Virus record (IMG/VR): IMGVR_UViG_3300024262_006558
Location: 186,001 to 250,000 of that record
Length of the DNA: 64,000 nt
Direction: 5' to 3' (one strand)
Origin: a virus
The notes below the pieces were generated by a model, which searched no databases, was not told the origin of the DNA, and saw only the letters and a list, made by a program, of their open reading frames with translations. Of this stretch, positions 43,683 through 51,118 are shown piece by piece (position 1 is the first letter of the stretch; each line of letters opens with the position of its first letter). The position numbers were made by a program, and so were the translations under genes.

Positions 43683-44048
43683 ACCTAAAAATTTGGGGAA
43701 AAAATTTTAAGACCTCACTATTTGGATAAGTCGAAAAGAGGAGGGGGTGTTGTTTTTAGACATAGTGTTCCCTAAAGAAATCTTTCCTGGAGAAGTGCGT
43801 TTCTGGGTCAAAATAGATGGTGGGATTTTTTGGGAAAAAATTTGGTAGAAAATTTCTCTACGCACTGGGCCTCCCCACCACACCCCCCTGTTTAGGGGGT
43901 TAATTATTGATACGACCCTAAATAGACCCCCTAATTAGACCCCTTAAATACCACATTAGACCCCCTAACCGCTTGCTTAAGGGGCTTAAATAACCAAACC
44001 CCCTTACAGGGTTTGGATTCATTAGGGGCTTAATTAGACCCCTTAAGA
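43683..44048. repeat. Gene-free region with TTAGACCCC(C)TTAA repeats
   Basis: Of 366 bases, the right 170 hold at least six copies of (T)TAGACCCCYTAA and complementary AGGGGCTTAA/AGGGGGTTAA units, so many hairpins are possible. The left part has G- and A-rich patches (GGGGAAAAAATTTT). It is the boundary between the MRKxFYI operon and the promoter-rich accessory region. An origin, packaging site or strong transcription block are all possible. I see no gene. Confidence 0.7.
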
Positions 44049-44276
44049 TTAGACCTCTAAAACACCGTCCTCTATATGTCCAAAGAATGGTGAAAGACCA
44101 TTATAAACATTACTGTCAAAGTTACGAGGGAATTCAATAGCTTTTACTTTGCCTATCTTTTTTACGTTCGCCTCTTTAGAGTATAAGCCGTCTACGAATT
44201 TAAAAACTTCACCTTTGGAGTTTTTAAAGTAAGGTGTATTGTTTCCTTTGTTGTCGTTAATTGCTGCAAATATCAT
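44049..44276 (-). CDS. Hypothetical protein, 75 residues
   Basis: I chose the ATG at 44276 because a longer frame (from 44309) would translate the promoter itself. It begins MIFAAINDNKG and is basic and soluble. It lies 13 bases downstream of a minus-strand copy of the 38-base promoter. Confidence 0.65.
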   Translation of the reverse strand: MIFAAINDNKGNNTPYFKNSKGEVFKFVDGLYSKEANVKKIGKVKAIEFPRNFDSNVYNGLSPFFGHIEDGVLEV

Positions 44277-44289
44277 AATCCTTTGTTTT

Positions 44290-44327
44290 GATTCACCAAT
44301 ATATACCACGAGTGGGATATTATGTAC
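44290..44327 (-). promoter_or_regulatory. Repeat promoter copy 1 (minus strand)
   Basis: GTACATAATATCCC, TATATATT and GGTGAATC on the minus strand, ending 13 bases before the ATG at 44276. One of 32 copies in this window. Confidence 0.8.
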
Positions 44328-45095
44328 TTACTCATAGAAGTTCAATTTATTTTGTAGTGCTACTAACATGTTAATATCTTGTATTGGGGTCATTGTATTT
44401 ACGCTCTCTATTTCTTTTGTTGATATAGGTGTTTTGTTTCTTTTTATATCTACAATCATAATAGTATTATCTAAAAATGAATGAGATATATTTATGACGT
44501 CTATACGTTTGTCTTTAACTATTATTGTGTTACCAATAAATTCATAGACAGGTAGGATTCCAGTATTTACTTTTACAGTATTTTTATTCTTATAAAAGTT
44601 CTTTTTAAATCTTGTTAAGTTTGGCACGTTACAAGTCGCTCTTTTACATAAGTGAATTGATTTTTTAACGTTATCTAGTGAAATATCTTTTACAAAGACG
44701 TTTCTTAGTGGCATATCATTTACATATATGGCTATTTTGTCTCCATACATAAAAGCGTTTACAGTAACGTTATTAAAAACAAATGTAGTGTGTTTAGATT
44801 CTCTATGTATGTTTATGCGTTCGATTTGTTTTTTACTTCTATATTCTATTTCAGAATCAATTTTACTTTTTACATATTCTAGGCTTGTTCCGTCAACAGG
44901 TTTAGGTGAATAGCATCCTGTTTGAAATGTGTAGTTTTTATATTTACCAACACTAACGGAATAATAAGGGTTGTCGATTGAGTTAAGCTTTAACCCATCC
45001 TTGTCAGTTATAGACACGCTATTGGAGATAGGCTCATCGTTCATAAAAATATCTACACCTCTATATGTTTCAATTACTGTTTTTTGATTAATCAT
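44328..45095 (-). CDS. Hypothetical protein, 255 residues
   Basis: A beta-rich protein with repeated short strands (NNVTVNAFMYGDKIAIYVND ...) and no recognised family. It is one of two minus-strand genes in the right third of the window, each with its own copy of the repeat promoter. Confidence 0.7.
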   Translation of the reverse strand: MINQKTVIETYRGVDIFMNDEPISNSVSITDKDGLKLNSIDNPYYSVSVGKYKNYTFQTGCYSPKPVDGTSLEYVKSKIDSEIEYRSKKQIERINIHRESKHTTFVFNNVTVNAFMYGDKIAIYVNDMPLRNVFVKDISLDNVKKSIHLCKRATCNVPNLTRFKKNFYKNKNTVKVNTGILPVYEFIGNTIIVKDKRIDVINISHSFLDNTIMIVDIKRNKTPISTKEIESVNTMTPIQDINMLVALQNKLNFYE

Positions 45096-45110
45096 AATGC
45101 GTTTCTTTTT

Positions 45111-45148
45111 GATTCGATAATATATACGTTGGAGGGGATATTGTGTAC
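45111..45148 (-). promoter_or_regulatory. Repeat promoter copy 2 (minus strand)
   Basis: GTACACAATATCCCC, TATATATT and ATCGAATC on the minus strand, 15 bases before the ATG at 45095. Confidence 0.8.
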
Positions 45149-45156
45149 TAAATAAG

Positions 45157-45189
45157 AAAAACCCTTAGTATGGGAGTACTAAGGGTTTT
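45157..45189. terminator. Hairpin in divergent region
   Basis: AAAACCCTTAGTA pairs with TACTAAGGGTTTT. It lies in the 377-base gap between divergent starts, outside both transcripts as drawn, and may block read-through from further promoters. Confidence 0.6.
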
Positions 45190-45341
45190 ATAGCGAAAAT
45201 GAAAACAAAACTTTAGAAGTGATATCTAATTATAATTTTGAAGAAATAAGTTAATCAAGTATCTACGAAGTTTTATCATTTCATTTATATATACACTAAC
45301 GAAGTAATTTTAAATTTGTTGCCACATATGAAACATTTATA

Positions 45342-45375
45342 TTTCTCTTAGTAATTCCGCACCTTCGTATACCAT
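45342..45375 (+). repeat. CCGCA-CGTAAACC intergenic element, copy 1
   Basis: TTTCTCT, TTCCGCACC, TTCGTATACC: a diverged copy of the ten-copy element, 43 bases before a repeat promoter. The rest of the 45149-45417 gap shows no gene. Confidence 0.6.
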
Positions 45376-45417
45376 GATATTCAATACACTATAGGGTTGG
45401 AGCTTGTATCCTGGAAA

Positions 45418-45455
45418 GTACATAATGTCCCCGTGGTCGTATATATTGTTGAATC
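45418..45455 (+). promoter_or_regulatory. Repeat promoter copy 3
   Basis: GTACATAATGTCCCC, CGTATATATT, TTGAATC; 17 bases before the ATG at 45473. Confidence 0.8.
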
Positions 45456-45472
45456 AAAAAAACATACATATT

Positions 45473-45853
45473 ATGAAAGCTCACATGGAAATCGCAAATA
45501 CAATTTTATCACAGTTAAAAACTGGACAACAAAGCAAAATTAGAATGATGCGTTGGGGTGCAACTGGTTTTATGGGAATGAAGAAAGAAGGCAAGCTTGG
45601 CACGCTTAGATTTAAAGTGAACGGTTTGAAGTTCAAAGGATTTGTTTATATCTCTTTGAATGGCTCAGATACTTACGACATTGAATTTGTGAAAGTTAAG
45701 AGACGTAAAGATGAAGAGCTTAGCAAATTATACGGAAGAACTAAGTTTGAAGAGTACACTGAAACGGTGAAAGAGATGAACGGTATCTATTGCGACCAAA
45801 TGAATGAGTTGATAGATGAATATGTAGAGAAACAAAGTAACTATGCGTTTTAG
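45473..45853 (+). CDS. Hypothetical protein, 126 residues
   Basis: I chose the ATG at 45473, downstream of the promoter; a longer frame runs through it. A basic N-terminal half (LKTGQQSKIRMMRWG) precedes acidic helices. Its TAG overlaps the next promoter (TAGTACATAG), a recurring arrangement here. Confidence 0.65.
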   Translation: MKAHMEIANTILSQLKTGQQSKIRMMRWGATGFMGMKKEGKLGTLRFKVNGLKFKGFVYISLNGSDTYDIEFVKVKRRKDEELSKLYGRTKFEEYTETVKEMNGIYCDQMNELIDEYVEKQSNYAF

Positions 45854-45890
45854 TACATAGTTTCCCCTTGGGGGTATATATTATTGAATT
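45853..45890 (+). promoter_or_regulatory. Repeat promoter copy 4
   Basis: GTACATAGTTTCCCC, GGTATATATT, TTGAATT; 15 bases before the ATG at 45906. Confidence 0.8.
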
Positions 45891-45905
45891 TTAAAAGAAG
45901 ATATT

Positions 45906-46124
45906 ATGTCACTTATAAAAAATGCAAAGTATAAAGATAACACCACTTACAAGTATGGGACACTTACTTATACGGGTAAAAAGAAAGATATTAATTATGG
46001 CATGGGTTCTTTTGAAATGTCTCATTGTTTTGATTACGTAGATAACAACTTCCCAAAAGAGTTTGGAGTAACAAAGAAATGGCTTACAGAATCTTATATT
46101 AAAAATCATTTAACAGCTCTTTAG
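45906..46124 (+). CDS. Hypothetical protein, 72 residues
   Basis: It carries a YGTLTYTGKK segment that returns as YGTLTIPKGT in the gene at 46290, so the two are probably diverged duplicates. The stop lies within the terminator stem. Confidence 0.65.
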   Translation: MSLIKNAKYKDNTTYKYGTLTYTGKKKDINYGMGSFEMSHCFDYVDNNFPKEFGVTKKWLTESYIKNHLTAL

Positions 46125-46141
46125 TTAGAGCTGTTTTTTTA
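46112..46141 (+). terminator. Rho-independent terminator
   Basis: AACAGCTCT pairs with AGAGCTGTT, followed by seven T; overlaps the stop codon. Confidence 0.8.
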
Positions 46142-46147
46142 TTTGTG

Positions 46148-46180
46148 TATCTCTGAATTTTTCCGCAACTGCGTAAACCT
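46148..46180 (+). repeat. CCGCA-CGTAAACC intergenic element, copy 2
   Basis: TCTCTGAATTTTTCCGCA then ACTGCGTAAACCT, directly after a terminator and 60 bases before a repeat promoter. Confidence 0.7.
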
Positions 46181-46239
46181 TATCAGATACAGAGGGAGAG
46201 ATTGAGGTCACAAAAGCTGAAAAGTAAACTTTCCTATAA

Positions 46240-46277
46240 GTACATAGTTTCCCCCTCGTGGTATATATTGGTGAATC
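46240..46277 (+). promoter_or_regulatory. Repeat promoter copy 5
   Basis: GTACATAGTTTCCCCC, GGTATATATT, GGTGAATC; 12 bases before the ATG at 46290. Confidence 0.85.
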
Positions 46278-46289
46278 AAATTTAAAGAC

Positions 46290-46529
46290 ATGAAAACCAT
46301 TAAAGATTATAAAGTAGATTTTAAAGTAGCCAATAGTGATTATGGAACTTTAACTATACCAAAAGGAACAAGTGTGACAAATCAAACAGCAATGGGAATT
46401 GATAAAAACTATCATTTTGTTAATGATTTTTCATGGGTGAAAAAACATGAATGCGGTACTATACAACATGGCTTATTGCATGATTTAAAACACTATGGAA
46501 TTAATGTCCCAAAAGAATATGTGTCTTAG
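46290..46529 (+). CDS. Hypothetical protein, 79 residues
   Basis: A small protein with the YGTLT motif and a His-rich C-terminal half (KKHECGTIQHGLLHDLKHYG). Its stop codon is part of the next promoter. Confidence 0.65.
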   Translation: MKTIKDYKVDFKVANSDYGTLTIPKGTSVTNQTAMGIDKNYHFVNDFSWVKKHECGTIQHGLLHDLKHYGINVPKEYVS

Positions 46530-46566
46530 TACATAGTTTCCCCCTCGTGGTATATATTGGTGAATC
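46529..46566 (+). promoter_or_regulatory. Repeat promoter copy 6
   Basis: Same sequence as copy 5; 12 bases before the ATG at 46579. Confidence 0.85.
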
Positions 46567-46578
46567 AAATTTAAAGAC

Positions 46579-46743
46579 ATGAATCAATTACTTAGTACTC
46601 CGAACAAAAGCAAACAAGCATCAAAGGTTTTACAGTTGATGGATAGAGATTATAGTTATGAAGAATCTTTAGCAATCATATTGAATGCTGACAAAAGGCT
46701 TAGTAAGTCGAAGTTAGAAACTGAATTAAATCTTTACATATAA
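46579..46743 (+). CDS. Hypothetical protein, 54 residues
   Basis: Begins MNQLLSTPNKSK and is helical and charged. Accepted because it lies at the standard distance from a repeat promoter and ends at the next one. Confidence 0.65.
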   Translation: MNQLLSTPNKSKQASKVLQLMDRDYSYEESLAIILNADKRLSKSKLETELNLYI

Positions 46744-46744
46744 A

Positions 46745-46782
46745 GTACACAGTTTCCCCTTGGGGGTATATATTGGTGAATC
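46745..46782 (+). promoter_or_regulatory. Repeat promoter copy 7
   Basis: GTACACAGTTTCCCC, GGTATATATT, GGTGAATC; 15 bases before the ATG at 46798. Confidence 0.85.
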
Positions 46783-46797
46783 AAAACAAAAAAAGTT

Positions 46798-47130
46798 ATG
46801 TGTTATTATTCAGATGAATTAAAAAGAATTAGTACAAAGTCAGAATTTCCAGCTCAAGTAAAATTATCTGATGCGGAAGGGAATAAGACAAAATTCTTAA
46901 GTCTCAATAAAGAGAGTGCAAAGGTTTTAGTTGAGTGGTTAACTACTAACTTTTTAGAAGCACCCGCAACTTTAAACGAAGTTATTGAAGGTGGTAAAAT
47001 GGTTGCCGAATATGAAACGCAGGATTTTGATGATACAGAAATGTATTTAGTAGAAGTCTATCATTTTGAGGATTCTCTTTATTATATCGCAAATGGCGCA
47101 ATAATCAGAAGAGGCCCTATAAAGAAATAA
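46798..47130 (+). CDS. Hypothetical protein, 110 residues
   Basis: An acidic protein of strand-helix-strand pattern. It begins MCYYSDELKRIS, which recalls SRAP (HMCES) proteins with a Cys directly after Met, but the rest is too short to match. Function unknown. Confidence 0.65.
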   Translation: MCYYSDELKRISTKSEFPAQVKLSDAEGNKTKFLSLNKESAKVLVEWLTTNFLEAPATLNEVIEGGKMVAEYETQDFDDTEMYLVEVYHFEDSLYYIANGAIIRRGPIKK

Positions 47131-47131
47131 A

Positions 47132-47169
47132 GTACACAGTTTCCCCTTGGGGGTATATATTATCGAATC
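47132..47169 (+). promoter_or_regulatory. Repeat promoter copy 8
   Basis: GTACACAGTTTCCCC, GGTATATATT, ATCGAATC; 17 bases before the ATG at 47187. Confidence 0.85.
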
Positions 47170-47186
47170 AAAAAAACATTAAGATT

Positions 47187-47348
47187 ATGAAGACTAATAA
47201 AAGACAAGAGAGAAGAGACGTTTCAGAAAAGAAAAAAGAAACATTCAATCAAAGTGCTAAAAAAGGGATGACTCCTTACAAGAGCAGAAAGCCTAAGCAC
47301 AAGAATGAAGATTTATTTGCTCATCTTGATGCTGTCTTAAAATACTAA
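47187..47348 (+). CDS. Hypothetical basic protein, 53 residues
   Basis: About a third Lys or Arg, beginning MKTNKRQERRDVSEKKK; likely nucleic-acid- or ribosome-binding, by composition only. Confidence 0.6.
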   Translation: MKTNKRQERRDVSEKKKETFNQSAKKGMTPYKSRKPKHKNEDLFAHLDAVLKY

Positions 47349-47372
47349 AAGTACCATAGCGATAGTTCAAAT

Positions 47373-47399
47373 AAAGAGGTTTCTAACCTCTTTTTTTTG
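47373..47399 (+). terminator. Rho-independent terminator
   Basis: AAAGAGGTT pairs with AACCTCTTT, followed by a T run. Confidence 0.8.
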
Positions 47400-47407
47400 T
47401 TTACTTG

Positions 47408-47440
47408 CTTCTCTGGTTTTTTCCGCACATTCGTAAACCT
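47408..47440 (+). repeat. CCGCA-CGTAAACC intergenic element, copy 3
   Basis: TTCTCTGGTTTTTTCCGCA then CATTCGTAAACCT, after a terminator and 30 bases before a repeat promoter. Confidence 0.7.
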
Positions 47441-47469
47441 TGATGTCCCCCTATGCTGTTTGACCAAAA

Positions 47470-47507
47470 GTACATAGTTTCCCCGTCACCGTATATATTA
47501 GCGAATC
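47470..47507 (+). promoter_or_regulatory. Repeat promoter copy 9
   Basis: GTACATAGTTTCCCC, CCGTATATATT, AGCGAATC; 12 bases before the ATG at 47520. Confidence 0.85.
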
Positions 47508-47519
47508 AAAACAAACATT

Positions 47520-48419
47520 ATGAAAACGGCTGATATTTACCAAAAAGTTACAGATAGAATTTTAGACCTAATAGATAATGGCGGTAAATTGCCATGGGAA
47601 AAGCCATGGGACTATAATGGTCAGCTACCTTGTAACTATGCAAGTAAGAAGCCTTACAGAGGTATTAATTTAATTATGACTGCATTCGATGAATTTAATA
47701 GTCCTTTTTACTTAACTGCAAATGAGATCAAAAAGCGTAAAGGCTCTTGGAGCGGTAAGGGTACTTTAATAGTATTTTGGAAGTTCTTAAAATTCAAAGA
47801 CAAAGATGATGAAAACAAGTTAAAGACTGTACCAATGTTAAAACATTACTATGTTTGGAATGAAGAACAAATAACGGGTATAGAGTTCAAGCATAACGAT
47901 AAGCATGAAATAAAAGATTTCGGCACAATCAATGAAGTAGAAGACATTTTTGCAAATATGCCTAATAAGCCTTCTATCATTCATGAAGAACAAGACAGAG
48001 CTTGTTATTCTCCAATTGCTGATACTGTAATGATGCCTTTAAAAGGTCAGTTCAAATGTTTAGAGTCTTATTACAAAACATTTGCGCATGAATTAATTCA
48101 TTCTACTGGTCATGAAGACAGATTAAATAGAGATGGTGTTGCAAACTTTGACAAATTCGGTTCACATCAATATTCTAAAGAAGAACTAGTTGCTGAAATG
48201 GGTGCATCTTTTATTATGGGTATGGCTGGATTAGAGTCAACTCAAGAAAATTCAGCATCTTATATTAAAAGCTGGAGAAACAAAATAGCTGGAGATAATA
48301 AGTTAATTATTCAAGCTGCTGGACAGGCTCAAAAAGCGGTGGACTATGTTTTGGGAACTTACAAGGATTACGCTGAAATTGAGAAGGAAAACGATAATTC
48401 AAAAGCAATGGCGGTTTAA
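47520..48419 (+). CDS. ardC: ArdC-type antirestriction protein with zincin domain
   Basis: The protein has 299 residues. The N-terminal ssDNA-binding domain (DUF1738-like) is seen as DRILDLIDNGGKLPWEKPW and KPYRGINLIM; the C-terminal metallopeptidase domain has FAHELIHSTGHEDR (HExxH near residue 194) and a downstream EELVAEMGASF helix. ArdC of plasmids binds single-stranded DNA and protects incoming DNA from some restriction enzymes. An anti-restriction role fits expression from the repeated, probably early, promoter. Confidence 0.85.
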   Translation: MKTADIYQKVTDRILDLIDNGGKLPWEKPWDYNGQLPCNYASKKPYRGINLIMTAFDEFNSPFYLTANEIKKRKGSWSGKGTLIVFWKFLKFKDKDDENKLKTVPMLKHYYVWNEEQITGIEFKHNDKHEIKDFGTINEVEDIFANMPNKPSIIHEEQDRACYSPIADTVMMPLKGQFKCLESYYKTFAHELIHSTGHEDRLNRDGVANFDKFGSHQYSKEELVAEMGASFIMGMAGLESTQENSASYIKSWRNKIAGDNKLIIQAAGQAQKAVDYVLGTYKDYAEIEKENDNSKAMAV

Positions 48420-48420
48420 T

Positions 48421-48450
48421 AAAAAGGGTGGATTATTTTCCACCTTTTTT
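48421..48450 (+). terminator. Rho-independent terminator
   Basis: AAGGGTGGA pairs with TCCACCTTT, followed by T residues; directly after the ArdC gene. Confidence 0.75.
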
Positions 48451-48461
48451 ATTGGGGAGAG

Positions 48462-48493
48462 TTCTCTGAAAAATTCCGCATTATCGTAAACCT
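48462..48493 (+). repeat. CCGCA-CGTAAACC intergenic element, copy 4
   Basis: TTCTCTGAAAAATTCCGCA then TTATCGTAAACCT; 29 bases before a repeat promoter. Confidence 0.7.
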
Positions 48494-48521
48494 TAACCTC
48501 GTAATACATACCAATAACAAA

Positions 48522-48559
48522 GTACATAATATCCCCTTCGCCGTATATATTGATGAATC
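48522..48559 (+). promoter_or_regulatory. Repeat promoter copy 10
   Basis: GTACATAATATCCCC, CCGTATATATT, GATGAATC; 14 bases before the ATG at 48574. Confidence 0.85.
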
Positions 48560-48573
48560 TAAACAAAATCATC

Positions 48574-48894
48574 ATGAAAATAGAGTTAATAAACAAAAAA
48601 CAGCATAAAGTTCTAAAAGACATTCAATCTAATCACCCATTGTTAACATTTCAAAATGTAGGTTACGAATACATTAACAAAGACAAATTAAGCAATGATG
48701 ATTTAGAGGCTTTAGAAGTGATAAAAGGTATTTTAAAATCGCACGTTTGCGGTTTCTCAAAATTCTTCAATTTCAAAATAGATAGTGATAATGATATAGT
48801 TATGCGATTTGATTATAATTATGGTTATGATGGTGGTCAATACTTCATTGGGGTTGGATATCTAAAGTTAGATGAATTACTAAAGGGGTTTTAG
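48574..48894 (+). CDS. Hypothetical protein, 106 residues
   Basis: I chose the ATG at 48574; the longer frame starts inside the promoter. Basic N-terminus, acidic middle, Gly- and Tyr-rich C-terminus. No family recognised. Confidence 0.65.
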   Translation: MKIELINKKQHKVLKDIQSNHPLLTFQNVGYEYINKDKLSNDDLEALEVIKGILKSHVCGFSKFFNFKIDSDNDIVMRFDYNYGYDGGQYFIGVGYLKLDELLKGF

Positions 48895-48901
48895 AAATAA
48901 G

Positions 48902-48939
48902 GTACATAATATCCCCCTCACCGTATATATTAGTGAATC
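48902..48939 (+). promoter_or_regulatory. Repeat promoter copy 11
   Basis: GTACATAATATCCCC, CCGTATATATT, AGTGAATC; 32 bases before the ATG at 48972. Confidence 0.85.
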
Positions 48940-48971
48940 AAAAGTTAAACAAAACCAAAACAAATACAATT

Positions 48972-49226
48972 ATGAAAAAGACTTATGCAATCATCGCAAT
49001 TTATCTATTAGCTGGTCTTGCAGGACACGCAGGAAACAGCACTGAGGTTACTGAGTTTATGACTCAAACGGTTAACGTCAACGGTCATGGGGTGAACAGT
49101 TCACTTCAAATGTGGCAAAGCTTATTAGCATTAGCTACACCCGTTATCCTCATAGGAGGTGCAACGCTAATCGGTTACGTAAAGTATCGTAATGCAGAAG
49201 CAAAAAAAGCTACACAATTAGGTTGA
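48972..49226 (+). CDS. Small exported membrane protein, 84 residues
   Basis: A signal-like N-terminus (residues 1-20, AGLAGHAG) and a second membrane helix (about 50-70) end in a cytoplasmic tail. The plan resembles a minor-coat or holin-like protein; function is not known. Confidence 0.6.
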   Translation: MKKTYAIIAIYLLAGLAGHAGNSTEVTEFMTQTVNVNGHGVNSSLQMWQSLLALATPVILIGGATLIGYVKYRNAEAKKATQLG

Positions 49227-49341
49227 AACCCTTCGGGGTTTTCACATTCAGACAAGGAAGGCGAATATGGCTGAATGCGTTAAGTCCGCGAAGTACGGCT
49301 AAGTATAACATAAGAAAAGAAATAAACTTAATTGAAAGCAT
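49227..49341. other. Non-coding stretch
   Basis: It opens with a small hairpin (GAAACCC-TTCG-GGGTTTTC) at the stop codon. The rest, to the terminator at 49342, shows no convincing gene; possible processed leader or small RNA. Confidence 0.4.
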
Positions 49342-49376
49342 AAAAAACCCATCTATTAAATTAGATGGGTTTTTTA
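49342..49376 (+). terminator. Rho-independent terminator
   Basis: AAAACCCATCTA pairs with TAGATGGGTTTT, followed by T residues. Confidence 0.8.
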
Positions 49377-49386
49377 TTAGGGAGAG

Positions 49387-49418
49387 TTCTCTAAGTATTT
49401 CCGCAATATCGTAAACCT
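49387..49418 (+). repeat. CCGCA-CGTAAACC intergenic element, copy 5
   Basis: TTCTCTAAGTATTTCCGCA then ATATCGTAAACCT; 51 bases before a repeat promoter. Confidence 0.7.
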
Positions 49419-49468
49419 TAATCTCATGATACATATCCAGAAAAGCTGAAAAGTAAACTTTCCTATAA

Positions 49469-49506
49469 GTACATAGTTTCCCCATTACCGTATATATTGG
49501 TGAATC
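49469..49506 (+). promoter_or_regulatory. Repeat promoter copy 12
   Basis: GTACATAGTTTCCCC, ACCGTATATATT, GGTGAATC; 13 bases before the ATG at 49520. The 25 bases before it match those before copy 5. Confidence 0.85.
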
Positions 49507-49519
49507 AGAATTTAAAGAG

Positions 49520-49996
49520 ATGAAAAAGATAGCATTAGTAGACGTATTCAATGGAGAGGGATATTCAGACCCTACGGTCAAAGTAGTAGAAGATTGTAGT
49601 CAAGAAATGTTTGACTCAATAGAGGAAATGCGTACTTCTTATGGGGGAGATGACTTCGAGCAAGTGGAGGGAGAGTTAGAAGATTATTCTGATACCGTTC
49701 ACATGGCTTTTAATGGGATAGGTCATTCAGAAGATGATAACGGAGCAATTCATGTTATTGAAATTCCTAAAGGGAGAGTTTTACTTTTGTTATTGCAACC
49801 GTGTGAATGTGAGGTTAAAGTTTTTGGAACGTATGATTCAAAAGAAGAAGCTGAAATTGCTATGAAAGAAGAGGTTTATAAGGATTCAAACGGATATGAT
49901 TCTGATGAAGTAGAAGAATGGGAAGAAGAAGAAATTACTGATAGCTTTTCAGCACATGGAAAAGATAGTTTTGATTTTTATAAAATCATTAGTTAG
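49520..49996 (+). CDS. Hypothetical acidic protein, 158 residues
   Basis: Very acidic (EVEEWEEEEI near residue 135), beginning MKKIALVDVFNGEGYS. Such acidity is common among DNA-mimic or host-takeover proteins, but no family is recognised. Confidence 0.65.
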   Translation: MKKIALVDVFNGEGYSDPTVKVVEDCSQEMFDSIEEMRTSYGGDDFEQVEGELEDYSDTVHMAFNGIGHSEDDNGAIHVIEIPKGRVLLLLLQPCECEVKVFGTYDSKEEAEIAMKEEVYKDSNGYDSDEVEEWEEEEITDSFSAHGKDSFDFYKIIS

Positions 49997-50033
49997 TACA
50001 TAGTTTCCCCATCACCGTATATATTGTTGAATC
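49996..50033 (+). promoter_or_regulatory. Repeat promoter copy 13
   Basis: GTACATAGTTTCCCC, ACCGTATATATT, TTGAATC; 13 bases before the ATG at 50047. It begins at the last base of the preceding stop. Confidence 0.85.
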
Positions 50034-50046
50034 AAAAATTAAGAAC

Positions 50047-50289
50047 ATGGAATTATTAAATGCAAAAGAAATGGCAAATAAAGTAGTTATTGACGAAAGT
50101 TTTCTTAAAGAAATAACTAAAAAAATTAATGAAAACGCTAAAAGTGGACGAATAGCTATTAACTGCGGTTGGAGATGGTGTTCCGCACAAGCAAAGTCTC
50201 ACGCTATTAACGTTTTAAAAAGTAATGGATATGGTATTGGATTTAGTACAAATTGTCATGGTGTGGACAGGCTGATAGTGACTTGGTAA
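50047..50289 (+). CDS. Hypothetical protein, 80 residues
   Basis: A small basic protein with a helical first half and a Cys- and Gly-rich second half (INCGWRWCSAQAKSHAI). Function unknown. Confidence 0.65.
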   Translation: MELLNAKEMANKVVIDESFLKEITKKINENAKSGRIAINCGWRWCSAQAKSHAINVLKSNGYGIGFSTNCHGVDRLIVTW

Positions 50290-50291
50290 CA

Positions 50292-50348
50292 ATATATAAC
50301 TTAAAAATAAAGATAACTCTATAGGGTTATCTTTATTTTAGTTATCGG
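50292..50348 (+). other. Terminator hairpin resembling an empty attC-like site
   Basis: The stem (AAAATAAAGATAAC with GTTATCTTTATTTT) is flanked by TATATAAC and GTTATCGG. The same hairpin type, with AAC on the left and GTTATCGG on the right, ends the cassette cluster at 63085-63154. No cassette is inserted here. It is primarily a terminator; the recombination role is inference. Confidence 0.5.
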
Positions 50349-50385
50349 TACATAATATCCCCATCACCGTATATATTGGTGAATC
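50348..50385 (+). promoter_or_regulatory. Repeat promoter copy 14
   Basis: GTACATAATATCCCC, ACCGTATATATT, GGTGAATC; 42 bases before the ATG at 50428. The leader TTTGCCAGTAAACGAAA is shared with copy 15. Confidence 0.85.
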
Positions 50386-50427
50386 GGACAAACAGATAGT
50401 TTGCCAGTAAACGAAACAAAATCAGTT

Positions 50428-50739
50428 ATGAATAAGTCGGAAGAAAAGTTACACAATCAAGCGGTTAAGTATTTGGAATCTATAGGAGCAAAAGCTATAG
50501 ACAAAGAAGATATGCAAAGGTCGTATACTCACGCTTATGAATGTGCTATTGGAACTTTGTTTTTGAGAGTGGATACAGAGGGAACTATTTTCACTTTGTT
50601 TGGAAACTTTTTAAATGACATAGAAAAAGCAAAGAAAGAAATTGGGCATTGGAAACACAATTTACATATGTCAAAGAAATGTTTGAAATTAGTAGGATAT
50701 AAGAATGCTATTGATGAGCATTTAGAAATCGTGTCATAA
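50428..50739 (+). CDS. Hypothetical protein, 103 residues
   Basis: I chose the ATG at 50428 after the leader; a TTG at 50401 opens a longer frame. Helix-strand-helix protein with basic residues. Its stop lies at the next promoter. Confidence 0.65.
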   Translation: MNKSEEKLHNQAVKYLESIGAKAIDKEDMQRSYTHAYECAIGTLFLRVDTEGTIFTLFGNFLNDIEKAKKEIGHWKHNLHMSKKCLKLVGYKNAIDEHLEIVS

Positions 50740-50777
50740 GTACATAGTCTCCCCATCACCGTATATATTGTTGAATC
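50740..50777 (+). promoter_or_regulatory. Repeat promoter copy 15
   Basis: GTACATAGTCTCCCC, ACCGTATATATT, TTGAATC; 45 bases before the ATG at 50823. Confidence 0.85.
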
Positions 50778-50822
50778 GGACAAACAACAAGTTTGCCAGT
50801 AAACGAAAAACAAACAAACATT

Positions 50823-51035
50823 ATGAAAAGAGCATTATTTATCGCATTAAAAGAAAACGGTCAAGTTGTAGATTACGTTGATAGCGTAGGGGTAAAGAAC
50901 AGAACCGTTGAAGACCTTATCGAAATGATTGTTGCTAAAGGCGACAAAGTAACCAACATGGTTATTAACAAAGTAAAAACAGCTCCAAAGGAGACTTGGA
51001 ACAAATTGAAAGCGGGATTCGCTAGAGCAAACTAA
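50823..51035 (+). CDS. Hypothetical protein, 70 residues
   Basis: A small basic protein beginning MKRALFIALKENGQVV. I chose the ATG at 50823 for the same reason as in the gene before. Function unknown. Confidence 0.65.
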   Translation: MKRALFIALKENGQVVDYVDSVGVKNRTVEDLIEMIVAKGDKVTNMVINKVKTAPKETWNKLKAGFARAN

Positions 51036-51054
51036 TTGTTTGATTCAAAGATTC

Positions 51055-51080
51055 GGGGACTTGTTCCCCTTTCTTTTTGT
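51055..51080 (+). terminator. Terminator
   Basis: GGGGA pairs with TCCCC, with a T-rich tail. The stretch TGTTTGATTCA before it also precedes the terminators at 52190 and 59801. Confidence 0.65.
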
Positions 51081-51085
51081 TTGTG

Positions 51086-51118
51086 CATCTCTGAGTTTTT
51101 CCGCATCTTCGTAAACCT
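51086..51118 (+). repeat. CCGCA-CGTAAACC intergenic element, copy 6
   Basis: ATCTCTGAGTTTTTCCGCA then TCTTCGTAAACCT; 45 bases before a repeat promoter. Confidence 0.7.

Noticed and set aside
44277-44309. Longer N-terminus for the minus-strand gene at 44049
   Set aside because: The added residues (VYIGES) are the translated promoter repeat.
49223-49414. A 63-residue plus-strand frame after the small membrane protein
   Set aside because: It runs through a hairpin, the terminator at 49342 and the CCGCA element.
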